DNA of 64,000 nucleotides from JABWCE01 sp964617955. GTDB taxonomy: Bacteria > Bacteroidota > Bacteroidia > NS11-12g > UBA9320. Of the stretch, positions 35,867 through 44,274 are shown piece by piece. A program made the translations under genes and the position numbers. Within the stretch, counting starts at the first letter, position 1, and every line of letters starts with the position of its first letter. Under the pieces are notes generated by a model. The model saw only the letters and a list, made by a program, of their open reading frames with translations, had not been told where the DNA came from and ran no database searches. The stretch covers positions 62,001 to 126,000 of the forward strand of contig CAZTXB010000006.1 in assembly GCA_964617955.1 (NCBI GenBank), written 5' to 3'.

Positions 35867-36658
35867 ATGGACTTTCTAAGCAGTACCGACGCCATCATGG
35901 CCCTGTTAACCCTCACTTTTCTTGAAATCGTTTTAGGGGTCGACAATATTATTTTCATTTCCATTGCAGCCAATAAAGTCGATAAGGAGCAAAGGAAAAA
36001 AGCTACCAATTGGGGTTTGTTTTTCGCCATGTTTTTGCGCATTATTTTATTGCTTGGAATCTCAGTGGTGATTGCCGCTCACAAGCCTTTTTTTAGCTTT
36101 CAATGGTTCCTTTTCGAAGGCCATTTCTCAGGACAGAGTGTTATCCTAATTCTGGGAGGTATCTTCCTCATTTACAAAAGTACGATAGAAATTCACCATA
36201 AACTTGAAGGGGACGCCATAGGAGCAGACGAAAAGGATGTAAAAAAGCGCAAACTGAGTCTGCGCTCTGCCATCTCGCAAATCATGCTGATTAATGTGGT
36301 GTTCTCAGTCGACTCTATTTTAACGGCTATTGGAATGACCAACGGAATTGTAGGCGCCTTACCCATCATGATTATCTCTGTTGTACTCTCCATGCTAATC
36401 ATGATGGCTTTTGCCAATCAGGTGTCTCACTTTGTAAATAAGCACCCAACGGTACAGATGCTCGGTCTGTCGTTCCTCATCCTGATTGGTTTTATGCTCG
36501 TACTGGAAGGTGGCCATCTCGCCGACTTCTCTGTAGCAGGAACCCATATTGGAAATATCCCCAAAGGCTATTTATACTTTGCCATCGCCTTTAGTTTTGG
36601 CGTGGAATTATTGAATATGAGATTGAGGAAAAAAGTAGAAATCAAAACTTCAGAATAA
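35867..36658 (+). CDS. TerC-family integral membrane protein
   Basis: 263 aa with seven hydrophobic segments. It has the TerC signatures LEIVLGVDNIIFISI near the N-terminus and NVVFSVDSILTAIGM in the second half; the paired Asp residues of VDN/VDS are thought to bind metal. Related proteins export manganese or help metallate exported proteins; tellurite resistance is only the historical name. A cytoplasmic loop rich in K/D lies at ~115-140. It precedes maeB by 42 nt and may share its transcript. Confidence 0.9.
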   Translation: MDFLSSTDAIMALLTLTFLEIVLGVDNIIFISIAANKVDKEQRKKATNWGLFFAMFLRIILLLGISVVIAAHKPFFSFQWFLFEGHFSGQSVILILGGIFLIYKSTIEIHHKLEGDAIGADEKDVKKRKLSLRSAISQIMLINVVFSVDSILTAIGMTNGIVGALPIMIISVVLSMLIMMAFANQVSHFVNKHPTVQMLGLSFLILIGFMLVLEGGHLADFSVAGTHIGNIPKGYLYFAIAFSFGVELLNMRLRKKVEIKTSE

Positions 36659-36700
36659 GATTTAAAGCCAATCGGTAAGATAGGCACAGATGAAAATAAT

Positions 36701-38962
36701 ATGAGTGATAAAACCTATAGCGATGCCCTGAGTTACCACTCCGAAGGTCGTCCCGGAAAGATAGAGGTGGTGCCTACAAAACCCACCCAAACCCAGCGAG
36801 ATTTGACCCTCGCCTATTCTCCCGGGGTAGCTGAACCCTGTTTAAAAATAGCGGAAAACAAAGAGGATGTTTACAAATACACTGCAAAGGGTAACCTGGT
36901 TGCGGTAATCACAAACGGCACTGCAGTTCTGGGCCTTGGTGATATTGGACCTGAAGCAGCTAAGCCGGTTATGGAAGGGAAGGGGTTGCTTTTCAAAATT
37001 TTTGCCGATATCGACGTGTTCGACATTGAATTGAATTGCAATACCGTCGATGAGTTTGTGGCCACAGTGAAGGCTATGGAACCCACTTTTGGAGGTATAA
37101 ACCTGGAAGATATCAAAGCTCCGGAATGTTTCGAAATCGAGCAGCGCTTAAAAGATGAGTTGAATATTCCTATTATGCATGACGACCAGCATGGTACCGC
37201 CATTATTTCGGGAGCGGCCTTGATCAACGCCGCTGAAATTGTAGGAAAAAAACTGAACAAAATTCGCTTGGTGATCAATGGTGCGGGGGCTTCAGCCATT
37301 TCATGCGGAAAATTATTTGTCGCTTTGGGGGTTGACGTAAAAAACATCGTGATGCTCGACAGCAAAGGCGTGATTAGAATGGATCGCGACGACCTTGATG
37401 ACAACAAGCGCTTTTTTGAAACCTCCCGAAAAATTGATACCCTTGCGCAGGCCATGAAGGATGCCGATGTGTTTGTAGGACTTTCAAAAAGCGATATTCT
37501 GGATCAGGCTATGATAAAAAGTATGGCCAAAAATCCCATAGTTTTTGCCATGGCCAACCCCAATCCGGAAATCAAATACGATTTGGCAGTGGCGGTTAGA
37601 AAGGACTTAATTATGGCTACCGGCCGCAGCGATCATCCCAATCAGGTAAACAATGTGCTGGGATTCCCTTTCATCTTTAGGGGCGCTCTTGACGTGCGAG
37701 CCACCTGTATCAATGAGGCTATGAAGCTTGCCGCTGTTAAAGCCATAGCTCAGTTGGCCCACGAGCCCGTTTTGGAAATGGTGAATGTGGCTTACAATGA
37801 ACGAAACATGAGTTTTGGAAGAAACTATATTATCCCAAAACCCATTGACCCAAGGCTAATCTATACAGTTGCCCCAGCAGTGGCAAAAGCCGCCATGGCA
37901 AGCGGTGTGGCCAAAAGCCCCATCACCGATTGGGAGGCCTATGAAGAAGAATTAAAAGGCCGCCTGGGAATCGATGACAAGTTTCTTTCACGCATTGCCA
38001 TCCAAGCGCGAAAAACACCCAAGAGGGTTGTATTTACTGAAGCTGATAATTATAAAATTTTAAAAGCGGCCCAAATTTGCATAGAAGATGGGACTGCCAT
38101 ACCCATTTTGCTCGGTCAAAGAAAAAAGATTGATCAGATTATTGAGGAAAACGGTCTTGTTTTTGACGCTATCCAAATTATTGATCCCGCCGAAGAAAAT
38201 GAAACCAGGAAAAAATATGGCGAAGAATTTTATAAGATGCGCCAACGCAAGGGAATGAGCCTGTATGACTGCAATAAGGTGATGATACACCGAAATTATT
38301 ATGGAACCATGATGGTACACAGCGGGGATGCCGATGCCGTTATTTCAGGCTTGACCAAAAATTATCCGAGCACCATTCGACCAGCCCTGCAGGTTATGGG
38401 AACCCATCACACCAGCAAGGTGGTAGCCGGTATGTACATTATGCTCACAAAATTCGGGCCCATGTTTTTTGCCGACACCACCGTAAACATTAACCCGACC
38501 TGGGAGGACCTGGTGAGCATTTCTGTTTTGGCTTACAATAAAATTAAAAAATTACAGGTTGAGCCGGTCATTGCTATGCTCTCCTACTCCAACTTCGGGG
38601 CGGCTGAAGGAGATGAACCTGCCAAAATAAAGAAGGCAATAGCTTACCTCCATGAAAATCATCCTGAAATTGTAATCGATGGAGATATTCAGGCCAACTT
38701 TGCCGTAAATGCCCAGCGCAGAAATGAAATGTTTCCCTTTAGCAAGCTAGGCAAGAAGAAAGTCAATACTTTTATTTTTCCAAATCTGTCGGCCGGCAAT
38801 ATCAGTTACAAACTCATGCAGGAGCTCGGTGGATTTGAAGCCATAGGCCCTGTGTTAATGGGGCTTAATAAATCGGTCCATATTTTACAGCTCGGAAGTT
38901 CGGTTCGCGAAATTGTAAATATGGTAAATATTGCCGTAGTAGATTCACAACATAGCGATTAA
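36701..38962 (+). CDS. maeB: NADP-dependent malic enzyme with C-terminal phosphotransacetylase-like domain
   Basis: 753 aa. Residues ~1-425 are the malic enzyme: LAYSPGVAEPC, DDQHGTAIISGAAL (metal and substrate region), NAD(P)-binding INGAGASAISCGKLF and MANPNPEIKYD. Residues ~430-753 are a phosphotransacetylase-like domain (ISGLTKNYPSTIRPALQVMG; FPNLSAGNISYKLMQEL), which in this family regulates rather than catalyses. It converts malate to pyruvate and makes NADPH. It is followed 7 nt later by meaB. Confidence 0.96.
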   Translation: MSDKTYSDALSYHSEGRPGKIEVVPTKPTQTQRDLTLAYSPGVAEPCLKIAENKEDVYKYTAKGNLVAVITNGTAVLGLGDIGPEAAKPVMEGKGLLFKIFADIDVFDIELNCNTVDEFVATVKAMEPTFGGINLEDIKAPECFEIEQRLKDELNIPIMHDDQHGTAIISGAALINAAEIVGKKLNKIRLVINGAGASAISCGKLFVALGVDVKNIVMLDSKGVIRMDRDDLDDNKRFFETSRKIDTLAQAMKDADVFVGLSKSDILDQAMIKSMAKNPIVFAMANPNPEIKYDLAVAVRKDLIMATGRSDHPNQVNNVLGFPFIFRGALDVRATCINEAMKLAAVKAIAQLAHEPVLEMVNVAYNERNMSFGRNYIIPKPIDPRLIYTVAPAVAKAAMASGVAKSPITDWEAYEEELKGRLGIDDKFLSRIAIQARKTPKRVVFTEADNYKILKAAQICIEDGTAIPILLGQRKKIDQIIEENGLVFDAIQIIDPAEENETRKKYGEEFYKMRQRKGMSLYDCNKVMIHRNYYGTMMVHSGDADAVISGLTKNYPSTIRPALQVMGTHHTSKVVAGMYIMLTKFGPMFFADTTVNINPTWEDLVSISVLAYNKIKKLQVEPVIAMLSYSNFGAAEGDEPAKIKKAIAYLHENHPEIVIDGDIQANFAVNAQRRNEMFPFSKLGKKKVNTFIFPNLSAGNISYKLMQELGGFEAIGPVLMGLNKSVHILQLGSSVREIVNMVNIAVVDSQHSD

Positions 38963-38969
38963 CTCTGGT

Positions 38970-39947
38970 ATGTCGGTGTCCATACTTTTTAAACAATTGG
39001 AACAGGGTGACCGACTGGCACTGTCAAAAGCCATAACCTTGGTCGAAAGCCAACACCCCACTCATCGAAAAGAGGCTGAGGAACTGATTCAGATGGCCCT
39101 TGCCTCCCATAAATCCTCTGTTCGAATCGCAATTACCGGTTCGCCAGGAGTCGGCAAAAGCACCTTTATCAACAGTTTAGGGACCTGGCTAATGAAAACG
39201 CAATCACAAAAAGTGTGTGTTCTAGCCATTGACCCCAGCAGTCAAAAAAATAAAGGCAGTATTTTAGGTGATAAAACCAGAATGGATACCCTTTCGGCAT
39301 ATGAGGAGGTGTTTATACGACCTACCCCAAGTGGAGGCGCACTTGGGGGGTTGGCTAACCATACGCGTGAAGCCATGCTTCTTTGCGAAGCTGCCGGCTA
39401 CAACACCCTCTTGGTGGAAACCGTTGGCGTAGGTCAAAATGAATACCTCGCCGATAAAATCGTAGATTGCATGTTGCTTTTATTGCTTCCAAACTCAGGG
39501 GATGAATTGCAGGGCATCAAAAGGGGGATTATGGAATTGGCCGATATTGTCGTTTTAAATAAAGCCGACAGCACCGATTCAAAAACGTTAAAACAGGCGG
39601 TAATGGATGTAAAAAATGCCCTTGATTACATGCCTGAAAAATTTGCAGGATGGCGCGCACCGGTTCTTCAAAATTCATTGAATCACTCTGAAGATGCCGA
39701 AACCATATGGAATTCCATTCAAAGCTTTGTTAAATTTCAAAAAGAAAATGGCTTCTTCGAAAAGAAAAGGGAAGAGCAAAAAGTGGAATGGTTCCATCAA
39801 AATTTATTGAACAAACTGCAGGTTCTTTTTTTTGAAGACGAACACAAAAATGCAGAAATCGAGAAGGCCTTTGAATCCTGGCAAAAGGGGGACAAATCAC
39901 TGTCGGAATCGACAGAGGCTTTGATTAATTCTTGGATTAAAGCTTAA
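38970..39947 (+). CDS. meaB: Methylmalonyl-CoA mutase-associated GTPase MeaB
   Basis: 325 aa G3E GTPase that protects and reactivates B12-dependent methylmalonyl-CoA mutase. P-loop GSPGVGKST at 57-65, VLAIDPSSQKNKGSILGDKTRM with the Mg-site Asp, ETVGVGQNE (switch II) and VLNKADSTD (guanine specificity). A C-terminal helix completes the dimer arm. The mutase genes are not in this window. Its TAA stop and the TAA of the convergent hydrolase gene overlap within the bases TTAA (39944-39947). Confidence 0.95.
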   Translation: MSVSILFKQLEQGDRLALSKAITLVESQHPTHRKEAEELIQMALASHKSSVRIAITGSPGVGKSTFINSLGTWLMKTQSQKVCVLAIDPSSQKNKGSILGDKTRMDTLSAYEEVFIRPTPSGGALGGLANHTREAMLLCEAAGYNTLLVETVGVGQNEYLADKIVDCMLLLLLPNSGDELQGIKRGIMELADIVVLNKADSTDSKTLKQAVMDVKNALDYMPEKFAGWRAPVLQNSLNHSEDAETIWNSIQSFVKFQKENGFFEKKREEQKVEWFHQNLLNKLQVLFFEDEHKNAEIEKAFESWQKGDKSLSESTEALINSWIKA

Positions 39948-40948
39948 GACATTTTTTTTAGGGCGAGGATTGAAAAGTCGGTATCCACTGCCTTGATGGT
40001 ATTGCTCAAGTGGCCAAGGCCGCTTATTTCCATCTCCACTACATCGTTTGGCAAAAGCCATTGAGTTTTAAAATTCGGATCATTCAAAAGGCCTGTTCCG
40101 TTCAACTCTAAAAAACATCCTGTACCTACGGTTCCACTTCCAATGACGTCGCCCGGTAAAATGTCAACGCCATAAGCACATCTTTCAATAATCTCAGCAA
40201 AGGTCCAATCCATATCGGCCATGTTGCCGCGACTCACTTCTATGCCGTTAACCTTGCACACCATTTCAAGATTATAGGCATTTCCTGTATGGCCTGGTTT
40301 GCATTTGGTTTTATAGGGTTCTAATTCATCAGGTGTCACCAACCATGGGCCTATGACGGTACTAAAATCCTTTCCTTTGGCAGGACCTAAATTTAACAAC
40401 ATCTCCTCCATTTGCAAGGTCCGCGCACTCATGTCGTTCATGATCATGTAACCTGCAATATAGGCATCGGCTTCTGCCGCCCTTACATTTCTGCCTTTTT
40501 TCCCAATCACAATGGCCGCTTCCAGTTCAAAGTCCAATTTTTGAAAATGATCGGGCATGCACTCTACATCACCTGGCCCATGAATGGCATTGTGGTTTGT
40601 AAAATAAAAAATCGGGTATTGATCAAATTCCGCTATCATGTCGACCTTTCTGTTTCGCCTGGCCGAGGCCACATGTTGCCTGAAGGCATATCCATCGCGA
40701 CAGCTTGTGGGCTCCGGAACCGGGGCCAGCAGGATGGTGCGCTGTACATCAAACCCTGATGTGATCTCTCCTTTCAATATTTTGCTCTCCACTGCTTTGG
40801 CTTGCTGCATGGCTGCTTCTCCATTCTTCAAAAAGGCTTTCATGGAGTCGGGAATTTCCGGATTTATGGCATTGAGGTCGTAAATGGCGTCATTTACCAG
40901 CATCCCCAACTTGTCCTGATTTCCGTTCTTAAAGGTCACAAATTTCAT
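39944..40948 (-). CDS. Fumarylacetoacetate hydrolase-family protein
   Basis: 334 aa. The C-terminal FAH fold is clear: LDFELEAAIVIGKKGRNV with the acidic metal ligands, YMIMNDMSAR, GKDFSTVIGPWLVTPDEL, CAYGVDILPGDVIGSGTVGTG and a terminal GHLSNTIK segment. Family members hydrolyse or decarboxylate beta-diketones in tyrosine and other aromatic breakdown; the exact substrate is unknown. Kynureninase lies ~2 kb away. The ATG at 40948 lies 5 nt after a TATCTTTG box, so the mRNA is probably leaderless. Confidence 0.9.
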   Translation of the reverse strand: MKFVTFKNGNQDKLGMLVNDAIYDLNAINPEIPDSMKAFLKNGEAAMQQAKAVESKILKGEITSGFDVQRTILLAPVPEPTSCRDGYAFRQHVASARRNRKVDMIAEFDQYPIFYFTNHNAIHGPGDVECMPDHFQKLDFELEAAIVIGKKGRNVRAAEADAYIAGYMIMNDMSARTLQMEEMLLNLGPAKGKDFSTVIGPWLVTPDELEPYKTKCKPGHTGNAYNLEMVCKVNGIEVSRGNMADMDWTFAEIIERCAYGVDILPGDVIGSGTVGTGCFLELNGTGLLNDPNFKTQWLLPNDVVEMEISGLGHLSNTIKAVDTDFSILALKKMS

Positions 40949-40953
40949 AGCGG

Positions 40954-40961
40954 CAAAGATA
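40954..40961 (-). promoter_or_regulatory. -7 box TATCTTTG of the FAH-family gene
   Basis: A perfect TAnnTTTG match on the minus strand, 5 nt before the ATG. It lies back to back with a plus-strand box at 40973-40980. Confidence 0.65.
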
Positions 40962-40972
40962 AGGTTTAAACC

Positions 40973-40980
40973 TACTTTTG
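40973..40980 (+). promoter_or_regulatory. -7 box TACTTTTG of the LolA-like gene
   Basis: A perfect TAnnTTTG match on the plus strand, 21 nt before ATG 41002. A second match, TATGTTTG at 41016-41023, lies inside the predicted 5' coding region and would serve the GTG at 41035. Confidence 0.55.
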
Positions 40981-41001
40981 CTCATATAATTCTACGGGTC
41001 C

Positions 41002-41712
41002 ATGCATTTTTGTGCTATGTTTGCAGAGCATTCGGTGAGACATTTAATAACAGTTATTTTAGTTTTTGTTCTGGGCCTTGGAACGGACTGCCGAGCTCAG
41101 GAAAATTATCGGATTAAAGCCGATGTGACTATTAAAATGAAAACCGCCGACGGAAAGGCCAATTTAACAAAGGGCACCTTGTTCTATGATTTGCATAAGC
41201 GCAAGGCCGTTTATCAGGTCAGTTTTCCTGAAAAAGCTACTGTTATCATTACCGATACCGCCCTTATAACCTACAAGGAGGGAAAAAGAAGCAGCAGCTC
41301 CTCTACCAAAGATTTTTTAGACTATTCCCTTTTCAATTTATGCTTGACCGGAAAACTGGATTATTACGGACTTAAGGAATCACCCTATACCGTGACAAAG
41401 ACCGAAAAAACTGACAGCATGGTGATTACAACCTGGAGCCCCCCATCGAAATTGAAAAAAATCAAGGGAAATATTAAGGTTTCGATGGTCAACAAGCGGT
41501 TGTTTGGTGTGATAAGCTATGACCCAAAAGGGGTTACCATTTCAAAACAATTCTTTGAAAATTATGTCATGGTCAAAAATTGCCTGATTCCCGGCAGGGT
41601 GGTATGTTTTTACTATTTGGGAAAAATGAAGTCTACTCAGATTACGGAGTTTAAAAATATTGTTATCAATGAACAAGGCAACGATTTTCTTTACGATCAT
41701 AAGCTTGATTAG
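41002..41712 (+). CDS. LolA-like / outer-membrane lipoprotein-sorting-type secreted protein
   Basis: 236 aa. After a signal peptide (ends ~36, TDCRAQ) comes a single domain of long strands (YRIKADVTIKMKTADGK; VYQVSFPEKATVIITD; FGVISYDPKGVTISKQFFENYVMV) that suggests a LolA/LolB-like half-barrel for hydrophobic ligands. The start is unsure: ATG 41002 gives a long leader peptide, while GTG 41035 gives a cleaner signal peptide and sits 11 nt after a TATGTTTG box. It overlaps the YidD gene by 44 nt and starts the cluster LolA-like, YidD, TPR-membrane protein. Confidence 0.7.
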   Translation: MHFCAMFAEHSVRHLITVILVFVLGLGTDCRAQENYRIKADVTIKMKTADGKANLTKGTLFYDLHKRKAVYQVSFPEKATVIITDTALITYKEGKRSSSSSTKDFLDYSLFNLCLTGKLDYYGLKESPYTVTKTEKTDSMVITTWSPPSKLKKIKGNIKVSMVNKRLFGVISYDPKGVTISKQFFENYVMVKNCLIPGRVVCFYYLGKMKSTQITEFKNIVINEQGNDFLYDHKLD

Positions 41713-42055
41713 CAGCGCAGGTTACACTCAGTCGCTCAATCAAAGGCTAATATCGGCTGATACCCTCATGGTCATTCATGTGCATGATTCATTTTTAAAG
41801 GAGGACCCGAGCGATGGGTCTACAGCCATCAAGGCCCTTTTTAGGTTTTACAAGCGCTATATTTCGTCACAGGACCAGCAGTCGTGCCGCTTCACGCCTT
41901 CCTGTTCGGAGTACGCCTATGAGAGTATAAAAAAGAATGGGTTTATTTTTGGAATCATCGATTTTTTTGATCGCTTCGCGAGATGCAATCCTTTGAGCTC
42001 TGAAAATTATGAGCCCGATTTTACGGTAAAAAGATACAAAGACCCTGTAGAATGA
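41669..42055 (+). CDS. YidD-family protein (membrane protein insertion efficiency factor) with signal peptide
   Basis: 128 aa. The core RFYKRYISSQDQQSCRFTPSCSEYAYESI holds the YidD hallmark C-R-x-x-P-S-C-S-x-Y, followed by DRFARCNPL. Unlike the ~80-residue E. coli YidD next to rpmH, this one starts with a signal peptide (FFTIISLISSAGYTQ) and a ~45-residue extension, so its Cys-rich core should be periplasmic or membrane-bound from outside. The ATG lies inside the LolA-like gene (44-nt overlap), and its TGA overlaps the next ATG (ATGA). Confidence 0.85.
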   Translation: MNKATIFFTIISLISSAGYTQSLNQRLISADTLMVIHVHDSFLKEDPSDGSTAIKALFRFYKRYISSQDQQSCRFTPSCSEYAYESIKKNGFIFGIIDFFDRFARCNPLSSENYEPDFTVKRYKDPVE

Positions 42056-42897
42056 AAAAACTTATCCTATGCGCCCTCGTATTTGCATGCTCGATTTTAC
42101 AAAAAAGTTGGGGCCAAACCGAGTTGGATAAATTTGAAAGCCTTGCCGGGAGATATTTAGCCGAAAATAACCTCAGCGAAGCCATCAACTTGTATGAGCG
42201 CTTGCTGTTTTTCGGCGAAAATCAAAGGTCTAAGTTTTACCTGCCTCTGGCAAGAGCCTATTCGCAAGCCGGTCAGCATGAAAAGGCTTCCTACTTTTTC
42301 AATCAGGCCTTTTCCTCTCAAAATGACAGGCAACTCAGAAACAGTATAGTTTTTGAAAGTGCCTTGAATTATATGCTTGGCGAAGATTATATTCTGGCCT
42401 ATGCCGAATTGATGAATGTGGACCACTATGACATTAAGGGCTCAGATCGCGACAAATACTATTTTCTTCTTGCCTGTTTAGATTATAAAAACGGGAAATA
42501 CACGTCATCACAAGCCAATTTCGACTCCATTTCCATTTTATCGGCTACAAACAAGGAACAAATCTTGGCATTTTTTAAAAAAACCAAAAAGCTGAACCGG
42601 CGGTACAATCCTACCATGGTAGAGTGGATGAGCCTGATTCCAGGACTAGGACAGGTCTGGTGCGGTTATTATAAAGAAAGCGCCAATGCCTTTTTACTCA
42701 CTTCTGCCCTCGTGGCCTTGTATATCGATGTGAGTATTAAATACAATATACTCGACGGATTGCTCACCGTGTATCCATGGTTTAACCGCTACTACAAAGG
42801 CGGGGTGCTTAAGGCAAGCAAACTGGCCAGAATGAAACGAGACAGTGAAAAAAATAAAATATATAATCACCTTTTAAAAAATCTCCCACCCATTTAA
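42052..42897 (+). CDS. TPR-like protein with C-terminal PGLGQ-type membrane domain
   Basis: 281 aa. A signal peptide (ends ~21, KSWGQ) is followed by three or four TPR-like helical pairs (~25-175), then EWMSLIPGLGQVWCGYYKESANAFLL, a motif of the DUF5683/TM2-like family with two hydrophobic segments (~195-240), and a basic tail. It probably sits in the membrane facing the periplasm. It is coupled to the YidD gene by a 4-nt overlap, which suggests a shared role in envelope protein assembly; that role is inference. Confidence 0.75.
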   Translation: MKKLILCALVFACSILQKSWGQTELDKFESLAGRYLAENNLSEAINLYERLLFFGENQRSKFYLPLARAYSQAGQHEKASYFFNQAFSSQNDRQLRNSIVFESALNYMLGEDYILAYAELMNVDHYDIKGSDRDKYYFLLACLDYKNGKYTSSQANFDSISILSATNKEQILAFFKKTKKLNRRYNPTMVEWMSLIPGLGQVWCGYYKESANAFLLTSALVALYIDVSIKYNILDGLLTVYPWFNRYYKGGVLKASKLARMKRDSEKNKIYNHLLKNLPPI

Positions 42898-42907
42898 GTT
42901 TTTCCAT

Positions 42908-44176
42908 TTGAAGCCATTTGCCAACACCCTCGAATATGCGCGGGCACTCGATCAAGACGATGTCCTGAAATCATTTCGCCAACTTTTCTATTTTCCAAAA
43001 ATTAAAGGTGAGGAAGCGGTATACCTCACCGGCAACTCCCTGGGACTTCAACCCAAACAGGCTATGGAGGCCTTGAAAGTAGAGATGGAGGATTGGCAAC
43101 AATGGGGAGTTGAAGGACATTTTCACGGCAAAAACCCCTGGTTTCACTACCATAAATTTTTGAACGAAAATGCAGCGGCGGTGGTTGGTGCTTTGCCCCA
43201 TGAAGTGGTGGTGATGAATAACCTCACGGTCAATCTGCATCTGATGATGGTAAGTTTTTACCGTCCCAACGCACAAAAGTTTAAAATTATCATGGAAGCC
43301 GGTGCTTTTCCTAGCGACCAGTATGCCGTGGAAAGCCAGGTTCGCTTTCATGGTTTCGACCCCAAAGAGGCCATGATTGAAGTTTCCCCCAAGGACAGTG
43401 GACATAGCCTGACCACAGAACAAATTGTAGAGGCCATAAACATGCATGCCGACCAAACCGCATTGGTTTTGTTTAGCGGGGTGCAGTATTATACGGGCCA
43501 AGCCTTCGATATTAAGAAAATTACCGAAACTGCTCATAAGCATGGGATTACGGCAGGTTTCGATCTTGCCCACGCTGCCGGAAATATATCCTTAAACCTT
43601 CATGATTGGGATGTGGACTTCGCCGTTTGGTGCGGATATAAATATTTAAATTCAGGCCCCGGTGGCGTTTCAGGGGTATTTGTAAACGAGCGCTTTGCCG
43701 AGGCGCCATGGCTACCAAGATTTGCGGGCTGGTGGGGACATAAAGAATCGGAGCGTTTTTTGATGAAAAAAGGTTATATCCCTGAATATGGAGCTGCCGG
43801 CTGGCAATTGAGCAACGCGCCGGTACTAAGCATGGCGGTGCATAAGGCTTCTCTGGAAATCTTTGCCAAAGCAGGGATGGAAGCACTTTGCAATAAAAGC
43901 AAAGTCCTAACGTCTTATCTTGAATGGATTATTCAACAAAGTGAAGCGGGATTAAAGATCATCACACCTCCCGAACAGAGAGGTTGTCAGTTGTCCATTC
44001 TTACCGAAACCAATGGGAAACTCTTGTTTAACCATTTGCAAAATCATGGAATTATTGCCGATTGGCGTGAGCCCAACGTTATCAGGATGGCTCCGGTTCC
44101 CCTTTACAACTCTTTCGAGGATATTTTTAAGGTAGGGAATGCCCTTAAAAGTTTTAGTGCTGCGAGCGCGCAATAA
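42908..44176 (+). CDS. kynU: Kynureninase
   Basis: 422 aa PLP enzyme that splits kynurenine to anthranilate and alanine in tryptophan breakdown (or 3-hydroxykynurenine toward NAD). YLTGNSLGLQPKQ, PSDQYAVESQ, the PLP-binding D219 in GFDLAHAAGN and Schiff-base K245 in WCGYKYLNSGPGG are all present. The start is TTG at 42908, giving the family's usual N-terminus; no nearby ATG exists. It follows the TPR-membrane gene by 10 nt on the same strand. The length is normal. Confidence 0.95.
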   Translation: MKPFANTLEYARALDQDDVLKSFRQLFYFPKIKGEEAVYLTGNSLGLQPKQAMEALKVEMEDWQQWGVEGHFHGKNPWFHYHKFLNENAAAVVGALPHEVVVMNNLTVNLHLMMVSFYRPNAQKFKIIMEAGAFPSDQYAVESQVRFHGFDPKEAMIEVSPKDSGHSLTTEQIVEAINMHADQTALVLFSGVQYYTGQAFDIKKITETAHKHGITAGFDLAHAAGNISLNLHDWDVDFAVWCGYKYLNSGPGGVSGVFVNERFAEAPWLPRFAGWWGHKESERFLMKKGYIPEYGAAGWQLSNAPVLSMAVHKASLEIFAKAGMEALCNKSKVLTSYLEWIIQQSEAGLKIITPPEQRGCQLSILTETNGKLLFNHLQNHGIIADWREPNVIRMAPVPLYNSFEDIFKVGNALKSFSAASAQ

Positions 44177-44243
44177 ACTGGCTAAAATAATATTTCTGTT
44201 TCATGTAACTTTTAATGCATAACCGCAATCAAAAACGAAGAAT

Positions 44244-44251
44244 TATATTTG
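44244..44251 (+). promoter_or_regulatory. -7 box TATATTTG of the deiodinase-like gene
   Basis: A perfect TAnnTTTG match 23 nt before the ATG at 44275. This spacing supports the ATG rather than the GTG at 44269 as the start only weakly. Confidence 0.5.
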
Positions 44252-44274
44252 TATAAACATTATCACATGTGAAC

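Noticed and set aside
36871..37455. 194-codon minus-strand frame inside the malic enzyme gene
   Set aside because: The amino-acid pattern is Ser/Ile-rich antisense of a conserved gene with no homology I recognise.
42971..43573. 200-codon minus-strand frame inside kynU
   Set aside because: The kynU frame on the other strand has all catalytic residues; the antisense frame shows no recognisable family.
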